A DNA stretch of 43,469 nt, taken from assembly GCA_938038785.1 (NCBI GenBank), contig CALHTB010000040.1:1-43469 (forward strand), read 5' to 3'. Positions 1 to 8,925 of this stretch are shown in pieces (position 1 is the stretch's first letter; every line of letters begins with the position of its first letter). The notes under the pieces are model-generated. The model saw nothing but the letters and a program-made list of their open reading frames with translations. It did no database searches and had not been told where the DNA came from. The position numbers were made by a program, and so were the translations under genes. The stretch comes from an uncultured Acidimicrobiales bacterium. Lineage in GTDB: Bacteria; Actinomycetota; Acidimicrobiia; Acidimicrobiales; SHLQ01.

Positions 1-825
1 TGCCGCAGAGGCCTCAGCCAAGTCGGCATCGACCCGAACTAACGCGGCATTTCGGGCCGAAATCGCCTCGGCGAGCTCAGCTTCAAAGCGCTCAAAACCC
101 GCGCCCGTGAGTGCCGAGACCGGAATGACCTCAGCTCCGGCGATGCCATCGTCGGCAACGAGGCGGGCAAAGTCGGCAGCGACCGACGCTCCGCCGTCGT
201 CGAGGCGATCGACCTGGTTCAAGACAAACCTCAGTATCCCCGCGTGATTGACGAGCGGCTGGATATACCCGAGGTGAAGCGCCGCATCGGCATACTTCTG
301 CGGGTCCGTTACCCACACCAGAACATCGACAAGCTCGACGAGCCGATCAACCTCGATGCGATGCTCAACCGCGGTCGAGTCGTGGTCGGGAAGATCGAGC
401 AGCACGAGACCATCGAGCGGTGTCGCTGCACCGTCAGCGGCGGACTCGACCTGATAACGGTGGCTGATGTCGAGCCAATCGAGGAGCGGACCAGCCTCTT
501 CGTCTCCCCACACCACTGCGTGGGTCGCCGACGTGGTCGGCCGTCGAACCGAACTCTTGGTCAGCTCCGTTCCGGCAAGTCGGTTGACGATCGATGACTT
601 GCCAGATCCGGTGGCGCCGGCAATTGCTACGACGGTGAGCCGCGTGCCATGACGTAGACGGCCGCGGGCTTTGGCCCGTAGGGCGTCGAGCGACTGGATC
701 TCGGACTCGGGGTAGTACTTGGTGGCGAGTTGGGTGGCATCGTCAAACGCGTCGAGACGCGCGACAAGCGCCGAGTCGACTCGGCTCAGAGCGTCAGGGT
801 TCGTGGATTCAACTGGCGAACTCAT
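1..825 (-). CDS. Dynamin-like GTPase, first of a tandem pair (3' end outside window)
   Basis: The frame runs open from an ATG at 825 to the left edge, giving 275 codons with no stop, so the C-terminus is missing. A P-loop (GATGSGKS, about residues 70-77) is followed by a G3-like DLPD motif near 144 and a G4 NQVD motif near 207, with the segment LVWVTDPQKYAD between them. This is the pattern of the large YfjP/dynamin-like GTPases that Actinobacteria carry in pairs. The start lies 6 bases after the stop of the second GTPase, so the two are very probably co-transcribed and may form a heteromer. Membrane anchoring cannot be judged because the C-terminus is cut. The GTPase call is firm; the cellular role is unknown. 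Confidence 0.88.
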   Translation of the reverse strand, partial: MSSPVESTNPDALSRVDSALVARLDAFDDATQLATKYYPESEIQSLDALRAKARGRLRHGTRLTVVAIAGATGSGKSSIVNRLAGTELTKSSVRRPTTSATHAVVWGDEEAGPLLDWLDISHRYQVESAADGAATPLDGLVLLDLPDHDSTAVEHRIEVDRLVELVDVLVWVTDPQKYADAALHLGYIQPLVNHAGILRFVLNQVDRLDDGGASVAADFARLVADDGIAGAEVIPVSALTGAGFERFEAELAEAISARNAALVRVDADLAEASAA

Positions 826-831
826 GACGCG

Positions 832-2526
832 CTATGCCATTGCCTTCTGCAGGTCGCTCGACACATCGCGAAGGGGATCGCCCAACGCCGTTCCGTCACC
901 CAGCAAAGCATCGAAGCGTTGCCGGTCGGTCTCGAGCAGCTTCGAAAGGCGGTCGATCAGATTCTCGCGAGCGTCGCGAGCAAGGTCACGGACCGCCTGC
1001 TCGCCGAACACCGCAGTGAGCACCGCCTGAGACACAGCAGCGGTGCCGCCGGCAACTGCAGCTTCACCACCGGTGATGCCGCCGGTTTGGCTGAACACCG
1101 CCACCATGAGCGCAACCCCAACTCCGTTGATCCCGGTGCTCAGCGTGCGAGCGATGGTGACCTTGTCGCCAGATTGCTCGCGGACGAGATCGAGAACGTA
1201 CTCCTCCCATGCCGCGAGCTCATGTTCGATCTGCCCGGAGATGTCGGTCGATGCGCGGCTGAGCGCAGTGATGCTTTGTGAGGAGGCGGCCAATGCTTGC
1301 TCGCCGCCCTTGCGGGCTTCCCATTGCTCGACCACGTCGAGCGCGGCGCGATCAACCGCATCCCGAGTGACGACCAGCAAGTTTGATTCGAGCTGGCCTG
1401 CTGCTTGTTGGTCCGGTGTTGGACCGCTCGAGAACATGCCCCGCAAGGTGTCGCGCACCTTGCTGACGCCAGCTTCGAGCTTTGACATGAACGCACCGGT
1501 GCCCACGAACTCTCGCCACTGGTCGAGCACTTCGCCTCGAAGCAGCGTGCCTCGGTCGAGCTCGGAGTCGATGTCGATCAGCGCTTGGGCGTACCGCCTC
1601 GTGGTGATGTCTCGAAGTGCTTCAAGGCGCTCAGCCTGATCATCGAGAGCGCTCGCAATTCGATCAACACGGTCGGGAATCGATGCCAGAGCACCGTCGA
1701 GTGTTGCCCCAACGAGCTCTTGACGCTGCGCTGCGTCGGCCGCCAATGACTGCAACCACGAGCGGACCGGGTCGAGCTCGGGGCCGATGCGTCCCTCGCC
1801 GAGCTCACGCTCAGACACCGTAAAGACAGTGGTAGCCCCCAGCGAACGATCGGCCAGCATGGCCGAGAAATGATGCTTGACCTCTTGCTCAGAGCCCGGG
1901 GGAATTCGATTGATCACGATCGCCAAAGCCGCGGCACGCTCTTGGGCGAGACCCAAGTACTCCCATGGCACCGCGTCGGCGTAGCGAGCAGCGGTCGTGA
2001 CGAAGATCCAGAGGTCGGCGGCGCCCAGCAGCTGCGCAGCGAGGTCGTGGTTGGCCACCTCGATCGAGTCGATATCGGGTGCGTCGAGTATGGCCAGGCC
2101 CGGAGTGAGCGCGTCAGAGGTAACCAGGCGCAGCCCAATCGACCCAACCGCGGTTGCGCTTGTCGACCGTGGGAGCCCGGCAAGGACGCCAGCATCGTCT
2201 TCGAACCACGAAAGATCCTCAGGGTGGCACACCAGCACCGGGGCGCGTGTGGTTGGCCGCAACACGCCAGCTTGGGTGACGTCGACACCCACAAGGCTGT
2301 TGGTGATTGTCGATTTGCCCGCTCCCGTTGACCCACCGAGTACCGCAAGCAGCGGCGCATCGAGGCGCCGGAGCCGAGGCAACAAATAGTCATCGATTTG
2401 ATCGATCAGTTCGGTGCGCTCGCGCCGTGCTTCGTGCGCGCCTGGGAGGTCGAGTGAAAGTTCGCTCGATTCCAGGTGTGCCCGGAGGGCTTCGATGGCC
2501 TCGGTCGTGGCGAGGGCGTTGGTCAT
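832..2526 (-). CDS. Dynamin-like GTPase, second of a tandem pair
   Basis: This is a 564-residue protein with P-loop GGSTGAGKS at about 64-72 and G3-like DAPD near 147-150. The expected G4 NKxD reads NRIP, so base specificity is degenerate compared with its neighbour's NQVD. The middle is long and helical. Near residues 460-510 lies a Gly/Ala-rich hydrophobic segment (GVGVALMVAVFSQTGG onward) that could insert into a membrane. Actinobacterial dynamin-like pairs such as DynA/DynB of Streptomyces act in membrane remodelling, but a direct equivalence here is only an inference. The gene starts at ATG 2526 and precedes the other GTPase by 6 bases; the acyl-CoA ligase lies 9 bases upstream. Confidence 0.85.
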   Translation of the reverse strand: MTNALATTEAIEALRAHLESSELSLDLPGAHEARRERTELIDQIDDYLLPRLRRLDAPLLAVLGGSTGAGKSTITNSLVGVDVTQAGVLRPTTRAPVLVCHPEDLSWFEDDAGVLAGLPRSTSATAVGSIGLRLVTSDALTPGLAILDAPDIDSIEVANHDLAAQLLGAADLWIFVTTAARYADAVPWEYLGLAQERAAALAIVINRIPPGSEQEVKHHFSAMLADRSLGATTVFTVSERELGEGRIGPELDPVRSWLQSLAADAAQRQELVGATLDGALASIPDRVDRIASALDDQAERLEALRDITTRRYAQALIDIDSELDRGTLLRGEVLDQWREFVGTGAFMSKLEAGVSKVRDTLRGMFSSGPTPDQQAAGQLESNLLVVTRDAVDRAALDVVEQWEARKGGEQALAASSQSITALSRASTDISGQIEHELAAWEEYVLDLVREQSGDKVTIARTLSTGINGVGVALMVAVFSQTGGITGGEAAVAGGTAAVSQAVLTAVFGEQAVRDLARDARENLIDRLSKLLETDRQRFDALLGDGTALGDPLRDVSSDLQKAMA

Positions 2527-2535
2527 AGGGCCTGT

Positions 2536-4083
2536 CTAGCGGTCGCGGAGCTCTCGGCGAAGGATCTTGCCCGATGCTGACTTCGGGATCTCTGGCAGAA
2601 ACTCGAGCAAACGGATCTGCTTGTACGTCGCCACCTGACCCGCGATGAACTCTTGGATCTCTTCTGCGGTGGCTTCCACCCCCGGCTTGAGGGTGATAAA
2701 TGCCTTGGGGATCTCGCCAGCTTCGTCATCTGGAATGCCGATAACCGCCGAGTCCGCAACAGCGGGATGGGTGAGCAAAAGACCTTCGAGTTCGGCGGGG
2801 GGAACCTGGAAACCCTTGTACTTGATGAGCTCCTTGATGCGATCGACGATGAAGATATGCCCATCCTCGTCGATGTGGGCAACGTCGCCGGTGTGGAGCC
2901 AGCCGTCGGAATCGATCGTCGACGACGTGGCCTCCTCGTTGTTGAGGTAGCCCTTCATAACCTGCGGGCCCCGAATCCAGAGTTCGCCGTCCTCGTCGAC
3001 CCCGAGGTCGTTGCCTTCGGGGTCGACGATGCGGCACTCGGTGTTCGACACGGTGACACCCGATGACCCGGCCTTACCCTGGCCCGGGATCGTGGCGTGA
3101 GAGACCGGCGAGAGTTCGGTCATGCCATACCCCTGGATGACCGAGCAGCCCAAGCGGTCTTCGGCTTCTTGGCCCAGCTCGCCCGACAGTGGTGCCGCTC
3201 CCGAGAAGATGACCTCGAGCGAGTCGGTATCGAACTGATCTACGAGGGGATGCTTTGCAAGAGCCAGCACGATCGGTGGCACCGCAAAGAACCAGGTGAC
3301 CTTGTGGTTCTGGATCATGGTGAGCGCTTCTTCGAGGTCGAAGCGTGGCATCGTTACGATGGTTACGCCGTTGGCGAGCAGGCCGTTCATCAGCACCTGC
3401 ATGCCGTAGATGTGAAAGAACGGCAGGATTGCAAGGGCCACGTCGTCGGTGCCGTAGCTAAGCACGTGCTTGCATTGCTCGATGTTGGCCGTGAGGTTGT
3501 CGTGCGAGAGCACCACACCTTTGCTCTTGCCGGTGGTTCCTGATGAATATGGCAGCACGACGGGCACGCTTGCGGTATCGACTGGGACCTGCTCGGTGAG
3601 TGGCTCGCTGGTGAGGAAGTCAAACATCGAGCTGACACCTTCAACGGGGTCGATGGTGACAAGTTCGGTAACGGCCGTGCCTTCCATGGCCTCGCGAGCG
3701 ACGTCGAGGAACATGCTGATCGTCACCAAGATCGTGGCATTCGAGTCGAGCAGCTGATGGCGAACTTCGCCAGCGGTGTAGGTCGGGTTAATGGTGGTGA
3801 CGGTGCCTCCGGCGAGGGCTGCGCCATGAAAGAACGACGCGTACTCGGGGATGTTGGGTGCCATCAACCCAAGGGTGTGGCCGGGGCCAAAGCCACGTGA
3901 AGCTAGGCCACCTGCGATGAGCTGAATACCGGCCTTGAGCTCGGCGAACGTTTGGGTTCGACCCGATGGTCCATCGATGATGGCCGGCTTGTCACCAAGC
4001 TCGTCGGCCATGCGAAGGGTGTAGTCAGTGATCGAGATCCCCTCGGGGATCTGGACGTCAGGAAGGTCGGAGGTGAAGATCAT
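2536..4083 (-). CDS. 4-coumarate-CoA ligase-like acyl-CoA synthetase
   Basis: At 515 residues this is an ANL-superfamily enzyme that adenylates a carboxylic acid and transfers it to CoA. Core motifs appear in order: A3 YSSGTTGKSKG, A5 GYGMTELSP, A7 GWLHTGD, A8 DRIKELIKYKGFQV and A10 PKSASGKILRREL. The last contains the catalytic lysine. The A5 and A8 wording is closest to the 4CL/luciferase-like branch, which uses aryl- or medium-chain acids. No signal peptide is present, so it is cytosolic. It lies just upstream of the GTPases and 53 bases after an alpha/beta hydrolase gene on the same strand. The true substrate cannot be read from sequence. Confidence 0.92.
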   Translation of the reverse strand: MIFTSDLPDVQIPEGISITDYTLRMADELGDKPAIIDGPSGRTQTFAELKAGIQLIAGGLASRGFGPGHTLGLMAPNIPEYASFFHGAALAGGTVTTINPTYTAGEVRHQLLDSNATILVTISMFLDVAREAMEGTAVTELVTIDPVEGVSSMFDFLTSEPLTEQVPVDTASVPVVLPYSSGTTGKSKGVVLSHDNLTANIEQCKHVLSYGTDDVALAILPFFHIYGMQVLMNGLLANGVTIVTMPRFDLEEALTMIQNHKVTWFFAVPPIVLALAKHPLVDQFDTDSLEVIFSGAAPLSGELGQEAEDRLGCSVIQGYGMTELSPVSHATIPGQGKAGSSGVTVSNTECRIVDPEGNDLGVDEDGELWIRGPQVMKGYLNNEEATSSTIDSDGWLHTGDVAHIDEDGHIFIVDRIKELIKYKGFQVPPAELEGLLLTHPAVADSAVIGIPDDEAGEIPKAFITLKPGVEATAEEIQEFIAGQVATYKQIRLLEFLPEIPKSASGKILRRELRDR

Positions 4084-4136
4084 GGAGGCAGCTTAGACGG
4101 GCACCTTGGTCGGTTTCCTCGTGGAGAGGCTTGCGC

Positions 4137-5024
4137 TTAGACCTCTGACACCAGTGCGCTCAGCAACTCGAGGAACTGCGGAACGAAGGCCGATGGCAGC
4201 TCGTGTCCAAGCCCCTCGATGAGAACCAGTTGCGCGTTGGGGATGCGCTGGGCCAACGCTTGACCGTGTGCGACCGGCAGCACTGGGTCTGCGGTCCCCT
4301 GGATCACCAACGCTGGAGCTTCGATGTGGCCGAGATGGTCTGCAATATCGGGAGCATCCACCACCGCGGTGCCGTGGTGATTTTGCCCTCGGAAGCCCAT
4401 CGACACCTCAGCGGTAGCGGCTGCGAGGGCATCGGCTCGATCGAACTCGAACACGGGGCCGGCAAACCACTCCTGCTGTTCGACCAACCACGCGGCCTGG
4501 TCTGACGGGTCCGATGGCGGGCCAGCAAAGAGGCGCTCCGTCATCTTGTCGATGAGCCACTCCTCAGGAAGCCCATAGTCGTCGCGCCTACCCGGGCTCG
4601 CTGACAGAAAGGTGAGCGACCGCACCCGATCGGGTGCGCCGAGGGCGAGGTGTTGCGCCACCTGGCCTCCCATCGATCGTCCGACGACATGGGCATCATG
4701 CACGCCAAAAGCATCGAGCACCAGCAACACATCAACCACCAGGTCGGTGATCTCGTACGGTTCGTCAAGCCAGGTGCTGCGGCCACAATCACGGGTATCA
4801 AACCAGATTGCGCCCCCGCTGCGCTGGGCAACTCCGGTCAGCAGCTCGAGTGGCCAACGGCTGCTCGGTGCTTCGGCCTCGGACAAGAAGATCACAGGAA
4901 CCCCACCCGAGGCTTCGTTCAGCAGCGCTTCAGCGTGCAGATGCACCGCACCGTTGTCGACGCGTCGAACCACGTGTCGAAGGTCATTTGGGTCGGGCCT
5001 GGTTTCTACCTCTGGGGGTGTCAC
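4137..5024 (-). CDS. Alpha/beta hydrolase
   Basis: This alpha/beta-hydrolase has about 295 residues from the GTG at 5024. The nucleophile elbow is GRSMGG (Ser nucleophile), the acidic residue is in GTADPVLP, and the catalytic His is in GLGHELP near the C-terminus, giving a complete triad. An oxyanion-type segment, FDTRDCGRS, follows strand 4. The frame stays open to 5153, but a start above 5058 would overlap the divergent DUF368 gene. The GTG at 5024 leaves a 34-base divergent gap and a compact N-terminus (TPPEVETRPD), so it is preferred. The class is firm (ester or lactone hydrolase); the substrate is unknown. Confidence 0.85.
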   Translation of the reverse strand: MTPPEVETRPDPNDLRHVVRRVDNGAVHLHAEALLNEASGGVPVIFLSEAEAPSSRWPLELLTGVAQRSGGAIWFDTRDCGRSTWLDEPYEITDLVVDVLLVLDAFGVHDAHVVGRSMGGQVAQHLALGAPDRVRSLTFLSASPGRRDDYGLPEEWLIDKMTERLFAGPPSDPSDQAAWLVEQQEWFAGPVFEFDRADALAAATAEVSMGFRGQNHHGTAVVDAPDIADHLGHIEAPALVIQGTADPVLPVAHGQALAQRIPNAQLVLIEGLGHELPSAFVPQFLELLSALVSEV

Positions 5025-5058
5025 AAACCCATCATGGCGGGCCGATAGGTTCTTCGTG

Positions 5059-5970
5059 ATGGTCACGCGAGTTCTCGCCCAATTTGTCCGCGGTTTCGCC
5101 ATGGGCGCTTCCGATGTCGTTCCCGGAGTTTCCGGTGGAACGGTCGCCCTCATCCTTGGAATCTACAACGGACTGATCACCGCAATCGGCCGTGGTTCCA
5201 AGGCTCTCGGCCGGTTGGTTCGCGGCGACTTTGGCGGCTTTGTCGATGGCATGAAATCCGTCGACTGGATGTTCTTGATCCCGTTGCTCGCCGGTATCGG
5301 CTCTGCGGTCTTGATCCTGTCGGGAATCATCGAATCAGCCTTAACCAACCATGCCGAAGCGATGGCTGGGTTGTTCTTTGGCCTCGTCATCGGGTCGATG
5401 GTCGTCGCAAAGAACTTGCTCAAAGAGCCAAATTCGACGCACATCGTCATCACGATCGCCGTGGGCATCGTGCTGTTCTTCTTGCTCGGGTTTCAATCCG
5501 GGCCGGTCGCCGACCCGAACCCGTTCCTGCTCATCGCCGCAGGCGCTCTTGCCATCTGCGCCATGATTCTGCCCGGCATCAGCGGCTCGTTCATCTTGTT
5601 GATGATCGGTATGTACGCAACGGTGCTCAACGCGGTCGACGAGCGCATTATCTCGGAGATCGCGCTCGTTGGCATCGGTGCAATCATCGGGCTCGGTTTG
5701 TTTAGCTCGCTACTAAACCACCTACTCGACAACTACCACGACACGGTCATGGCTGTTCTGCTCGGCCTCATGCTGGGTTCACTTCGAGTGCTCTGGCCCT
5801 GGCCCAACGGCGTTGGCATTGTTGGCCACGGCGACGTCGAGACCGTGTCGGGCACAGGCATCGAACTTCCGAACGGCGCGCCAACGCTCGTGCCGATCGT
5901 GCTCGGCATCGTCGCCGCGATCGTGGTCATTGCGGTCAGCCAGTTCGCACAACCAGCCGAGGATCACTAA
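5059..5970 (+). CDS. popT: DUF368 polyprenyl-phosphate transporter (PopT family)
   Basis: This integral membrane protein of 303 residues has about eight hydrophobic segments. Two signature loops mark an internal duplication: VVPGVSGGTVALILGIY near residues 20-36 and ILPGISGSFILLMIGMY in the second half. These are diagnostic of DUF368. Members of this family were recently shown to carry undecaprenyl phosphate across the cytoplasmic membrane, recycling the lipid carrier of peptidoglycan and surface-glycan synthesis. The frame is open upstream to 4612, but homology begins at the ATG at 5059 (VTRVLAQFVRGFAMG). It is divergent from the upstream hydrolase and is followed after 9 bases by a second hydrolase gene. 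Confidence 0.9.
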   Translation: MVTRVLAQFVRGFAMGASDVVPGVSGGTVALILGIYNGLITAIGRGSKALGRLVRGDFGGFVDGMKSVDWMFLIPLLAGIGSAVLILSGIIESALTNHAEAMAGLFFGLVIGSMVVAKNLLKEPNSTHIVITIAVGIVLFFLLGFQSGPVADPNPFLLIAAGALAICAMILPGISGSFILLMIGMYATVLNAVDERIISEIALVGIGAIIGLGLFSSLLNHLLDNYHDTVMAVLLGLMLGSLRVLWPWPNGVGIVGHGDVETVSGTGIELPNGAPTLVPIVLGIVAAIVVIAVSQFAQPAEDH

Positions 5971-5979
5971 ACCTGCCCT

Positions 5980-6855
5980 ATGGCAGGACATCAGATCACC
6001 CAAGCATCGACCGAGGTTGACGACCTTCACGTCGAGTGGCTCGAATGTGGCACTGGGCCACTCGCCATTTGCTTGCACGGGTTTCCTGACTCAGCGCACA
6101 CGTGGCGCCACCTGCTGCCCGAGCTTGCCAATGCGGGTTTCCGAGGGGTCGCGCCGTGGACCCGCGGCTACTTTCCAACGGCGGTGCCCACCGATGGCTT
6201 GTACCAACGAGGCGTCCGCGGGCGAGACGCGTGCTTGCTCCACGAGGCCCTCGATGGAGATAGCGACGCGGTCATTATCGGCCACGATTTTGGTTCCGGT
6301 GCAGCCAACGTCGCTGCGTCGATGGAGCCCGATCGTTGGGCTAGGGCCGTGATGATGTCGGTGCCTCCAGGCGCCCGCATGGCCAACGCCATGTTCGAGT
6401 ACGGCCAAATCCGTCGCTCGTCGTACATGTTCTTCTTCCAACACCCGTTGTCAGAGATGGTCGTCCCCCATGACGACTGGGCCTTCATCCGAGGACTTTG
6501 GAACGACTGGTCGCCCGGCTTTGATGGCGGTTCAGACATCGACCAGTTCATCGAATCGGCAAGCCCCGATGGCCACCTCGCTGCCATGCTCGGGTACTAC
6601 CGGGCAACGTTTCAGCCCGAGCTTCGGTCCGAAGAATTTGCGGACTGGGATGCAGCCGGGCAAAGCCCTCCGCCACAACCCACGCTCTATCTACACGGAC
6701 GAGCCGACGGTTGCATCACATCTGACCTAGCCGACGGGCTTGACGCCGAGCTGGCCCCTGACTCGAAGGTCGTAGTTTTCGACGACGTCGGCCACTTCTT
6801 GCAGCTCGAAGATCCGAAGCGTGTGAACGCGACCATCGTCGACTTCCTCACCTGA
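5980..6855 (+). CDS. Epoxide hydrolase / haloalkane dehalogenase-like alpha/beta hydrolase
   Basis: This 291-residue protein carries HGFPDSAHTW (oxyanion HG) near residue 31 and a nucleophile elbow GHDFGSG, in which the nucleophile is Asp, not Ser. Asp nucleophiles mark the epoxide-hydrolase and dehalogenase branch, which works through an alkyl-enzyme ester. A late Asp sits in HGRADGCI and the catalytic His in DVGHFLQLE. It begins 9 bases after the PopT gene, so it may be read from the same transcript. The last 8 bases overlap the convergent DUF7064-like gene. Whether the substrate is an epoxide or a halide is not resolved. Confidence 0.85.
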   Translation: MAGHQITQASTEVDDLHVEWLECGTGPLAICLHGFPDSAHTWRHLLPELANAGFRGVAPWTRGYFPTAVPTDGLYQRGVRGRDACLLHEALDGDSDAVIIGHDFGSGAANVAASMEPDRWARAVMMSVPPGARMANAMFEYGQIRRSSYMFFFQHPLSEMVVPHDDWAFIRGLWNDWSPGFDGGSDIDQFIESASPDGHLAAMLGYYRATFQPELRSEEFADWDAAGQSPPPQPTLYLHGRADGCITSDLADGLDAELAPDSKVVVFDDVGHFLQLEDPKRVNATIVDFLT

Positions 6856-7639
6856 TGATCTCGAGCCAACCCCCGCCGCGCTCGTCGACGAGCAGTGCTC
6901 GGGCGTGCCGGCGCCCCGCTCCCCCGGCCGGCGCCCAACCAGCGACAGTGAGACCAGGATGTACCTCACCCACTGGTAGGTCGGTGATGATGGCGTTGAT
7001 GTCGAGCCCATCGGAGGTGTCGAGTCGGCCACCGTCGCTGTGGATGAACTCGCCATCGCGGCTGGCCCACGCTCGCCAGGTCGGGGTTGGGTCAGGCACT
7101 CCCCACCAGTGGTCGCGCACGCCCACACCCTCGAGCTCCCAGCGGGTCTCGTTGAGCAACACCTCGCCGTGCATCTGGCCGACGAGTCGGTAACCCGCAG
7201 TGCCCATGACCGGCGAAGGACCGGGAGAACCCTCCGTGTCCCAGTCGAATTCGAGGCCGACCGCCACCCGTTCGCCGAACGCCCCGGTCCACACATCGGT
7301 TGGCTGCTCGATGGCCACACCAAAGGCTTCGAGGTCAGTAGTCAAGTGCTCGAAGGGTCGCAAGACGGTGGTCTCGGTCCAAATGCCCGGCCCACGTAGT
7401 TCCATCGAGCCTTTGACGGGAAGCGGAAGGTCGTCGGCGAGAACGGTGATCAACGGGTGCCCGGCAAGACCGATCAACGAACCCCAATACCAGCTGACGC
7501 CGTCGTGTGGCCGAACGGTGAGCCGCACATACCCGCCGATGCCGTCTTCGGGGATGACAAACCAATTGTCCCAAACCTCGACCCAGTTCGGGTCGCCATT
7601 GGTTTCATGGAGCGTCTCAGATCCCACGGGCAGATTCAC
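6848..7639 (-). CDS. DUF7064-like protein, possible CrtC-type lipocalin fold
   Basis: This protein of 263 residues is rich in Trp and Gly and has regularly spaced beta-strand-like segments. The strongest motif is GVGVRDHWWG followed by WRAWASRDG. It resembles the G.R.HSWG signature of DUF7064/7065 proteins, which are related to the hydroxyneurosporene-synthase-like (CrtC) fold and often lie near steroid or lipid catabolic genes. No signal peptide is visible. The listed start is the GTG at 7639, but no good ribosome site precedes it, so the exact start is uncertain. It is convergent with the epoxide-hydrolase-like gene and divergent from the SCP2-like gene. The function is not established. Confidence 0.7.
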   Translation of the reverse strand: MNLPVGSETLHETNGDPNWVEVWDNWFVIPEDGIGGYVRLTVRPHDGVSWYWGSLIGLAGHPLITVLADDLPLPVKGSMELRGPGIWTETTVLRPFEHLTTDLEAFGVAIEQPTDVWTGAFGERVAVGLEFDWDTEGSPGPSPVMGTAGYRLVGQMHGEVLLNETRWELEGVGVRDHWWGVPDPTPTWRAWASRDGEFIHSDGGRLDTSDGLDINAIITDLPVGEVHPGLTVAGWAPAGGAGRRHARALLVDERGGGWLEIIR

Positions 7640-7690
7640 ACGTGCAGTGTTGCAGCACGATGGACAAACCGCTCATGGCACACTGGTCAT

Positions 7691-8041
7691 ATGCATGACT
7701 TTGGCGCTCACGCCACCACCGCTTTGGCGAACATGACGAACTCTGACATTCCCGACGACGTCCACCTGGTGCTCGAGCAGATCGTGCACGACAGCGATGA
7801 GGTCGTCGACCAGTATCACATCGTGGTGGCCAACGGGGATGTCCAAGTGGTCGCGGGCCCAGCTGAGAACGCTGACGTCGTGTTGCGACAGGACGCGGCG
7901 ACTGCCCGTGCACTTCGTGAGGGCACGCTGCACGCCCAAAACGCCTTCCTCACCGGGCGGCTCTCCATCGATGGCAACATCAACAAGCTGCTTGAGCACG
8001 GCCCGCTGCTGGCGGCGCTACTGCCGGGGCTTGGTGGCTAG
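7691..8041 (+). CDS. SCP2-like sterol/lipid-binding domain protein
   Basis: This is a short protein of about 116 residues. It matches the SCP2 sterol-carrier pattern: YHIVVANGDVQVV, then PAENADVVLRQD, then ARALREGTLHAQNAFLTGRLSIDGNINKLL. These correspond to the beta-sheet and the hydrophobic pocket helix of the fold. Actinobacterial members are proposed to bind or transfer sterols and fatty acyl groups. The frame is open upstream to 7457, but that part overlaps the divergent gene and does not look like the family. The ATG at 7691 fits the usual N-terminus. The DNA glycosylase gene follows after 2 bases. Confidence 0.85.
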   Translation: MHDFGAHATTALANMTNSDIPDDVHLVLEQIVHDSDEVVDQYHIVVANGDVQVVAGPAENADVVLRQDAATARALREGTLHAQNAFLTGRLSIDGNINKLLEHGPLLAALLPGLGG

Positions 8042-8043
8042 CC

Positions 8044-8886
8044 ATGCCCGAGATCGGCGAAATTCAGGCCCATGCCGAGCGTGTCGAAGAACAGTTCGCC
8101 GGCAAGTCGCTCACGTCATTTCGCCCCATCACCTTTTACGTGCTGAAGACGTTCGCCCCAGATCCCGCGACTGCCCACGGTCACACGCTCGAACGGGTAA
8201 CTACCCGCGGCAAGTACCTCCACATGTGGTTTGGCCCAATCGTGTTTGTGGTTCACCTCATGCAGGGTGGTCGGCTTCGACCCGATGAGAAGCAATCAGC
8301 CAAGCCCCGGGGAGGCCAGGCTCGCTGGACGTTTGACGATGGCACCGCACTTCTGCTCACCGAGGCGGGCTCTGACAAGCGGGCGGGCGTCTGGGTGCTC
8401 GACTCCAGCACCGACCTCGACACCACCGAGCCGCTCGAAGGGCTCGGGCCCAACGCCGACACGCTCGACATCGACACGCTTCGCACAATCCTCGGCGAGA
8501 ACTCGATGCGCATCCACGGCCTGCTTCGGCGCCAGCGAATCATCGCTGGCCTCGGGCGGCGGTTGGCCAACGACATCTGCCACGAAGCCCAGATCTCACC
8601 GTTTGCAATGACCGGCAAGTTCAGTGACGAACAAGTCGAGGCCCTACATTCGGCCATCGGCACGTGCATCGACCGCTCCCTTGAATTTGAGCGAGCACAG
8701 ACCGAAATCGTCGCCTCGAAGAAGCGACCGTCAGCTGTACACAACAACACCGGCGAACCATGCCCGCGCTGCGGTGAAGCCGTCCGTGAAGTCGCCTACG
8801 TGAAGTACTCGGTCAACTACTGCGCAGCGTGTCAAACAGGCGGCAAGGTCCTCGCCGACAACACGACCAGCAAGTTCCTCAAGTAG
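8044..8886 (+). CDS. Fpg/Nei-family DNA glycosylase/AP lyase
   Basis: This base-excision-repair enzyme has 280 residues. It begins MPEIGE, so Pro2 (the Schiff-base nucleophile) and Glu3 are present, and the beta-turn lysine is at position 57 (RGKYL). A C-terminal zinc finger has Cys240, Cys243, Cys260 and Cys263, ending YCAACQ. Family members remove oxidised bases such as 8-oxoguanine or oxidised pyrimidines. The Arg usually found about five residues before the third zinc-finger Cys is not there: the segment reads KYSVNYC. That may shift lesion recognition. About 17 residues follow the finger (TGGKVLAD onward). The gene is coupled to the SCP2-like gene by a 2-base gap. Fpg and Nei cannot be told apart from this alone. 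Confidence 0.88.
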   Translation: MPEIGEIQAHAERVEEQFAGKSLTSFRPITFYVLKTFAPDPATAHGHTLERVTTRGKYLHMWFGPIVFVVHLMQGGRLRPDEKQSAKPRGGQARWTFDDGTALLLTEAGSDKRAGVWVLDSSTDLDTTEPLEGLGPNADTLDIDTLRTILGENSMRIHGLLRRQRIIAGLGRRLANDICHEAQISPFAMTGKFSDEQVEALHSAIGTCIDRSLEFERAQTEIVASKKRPSAVHNNTGEPCPRCGEAVREVAYVKYSVNYCAACQTGGKVLADNTTSKFLK

Positions 8887-8925
8887 CCGTCCCTACCTTG
8901 CCTTCGCGGTCGTTCAGCCGCCGCC

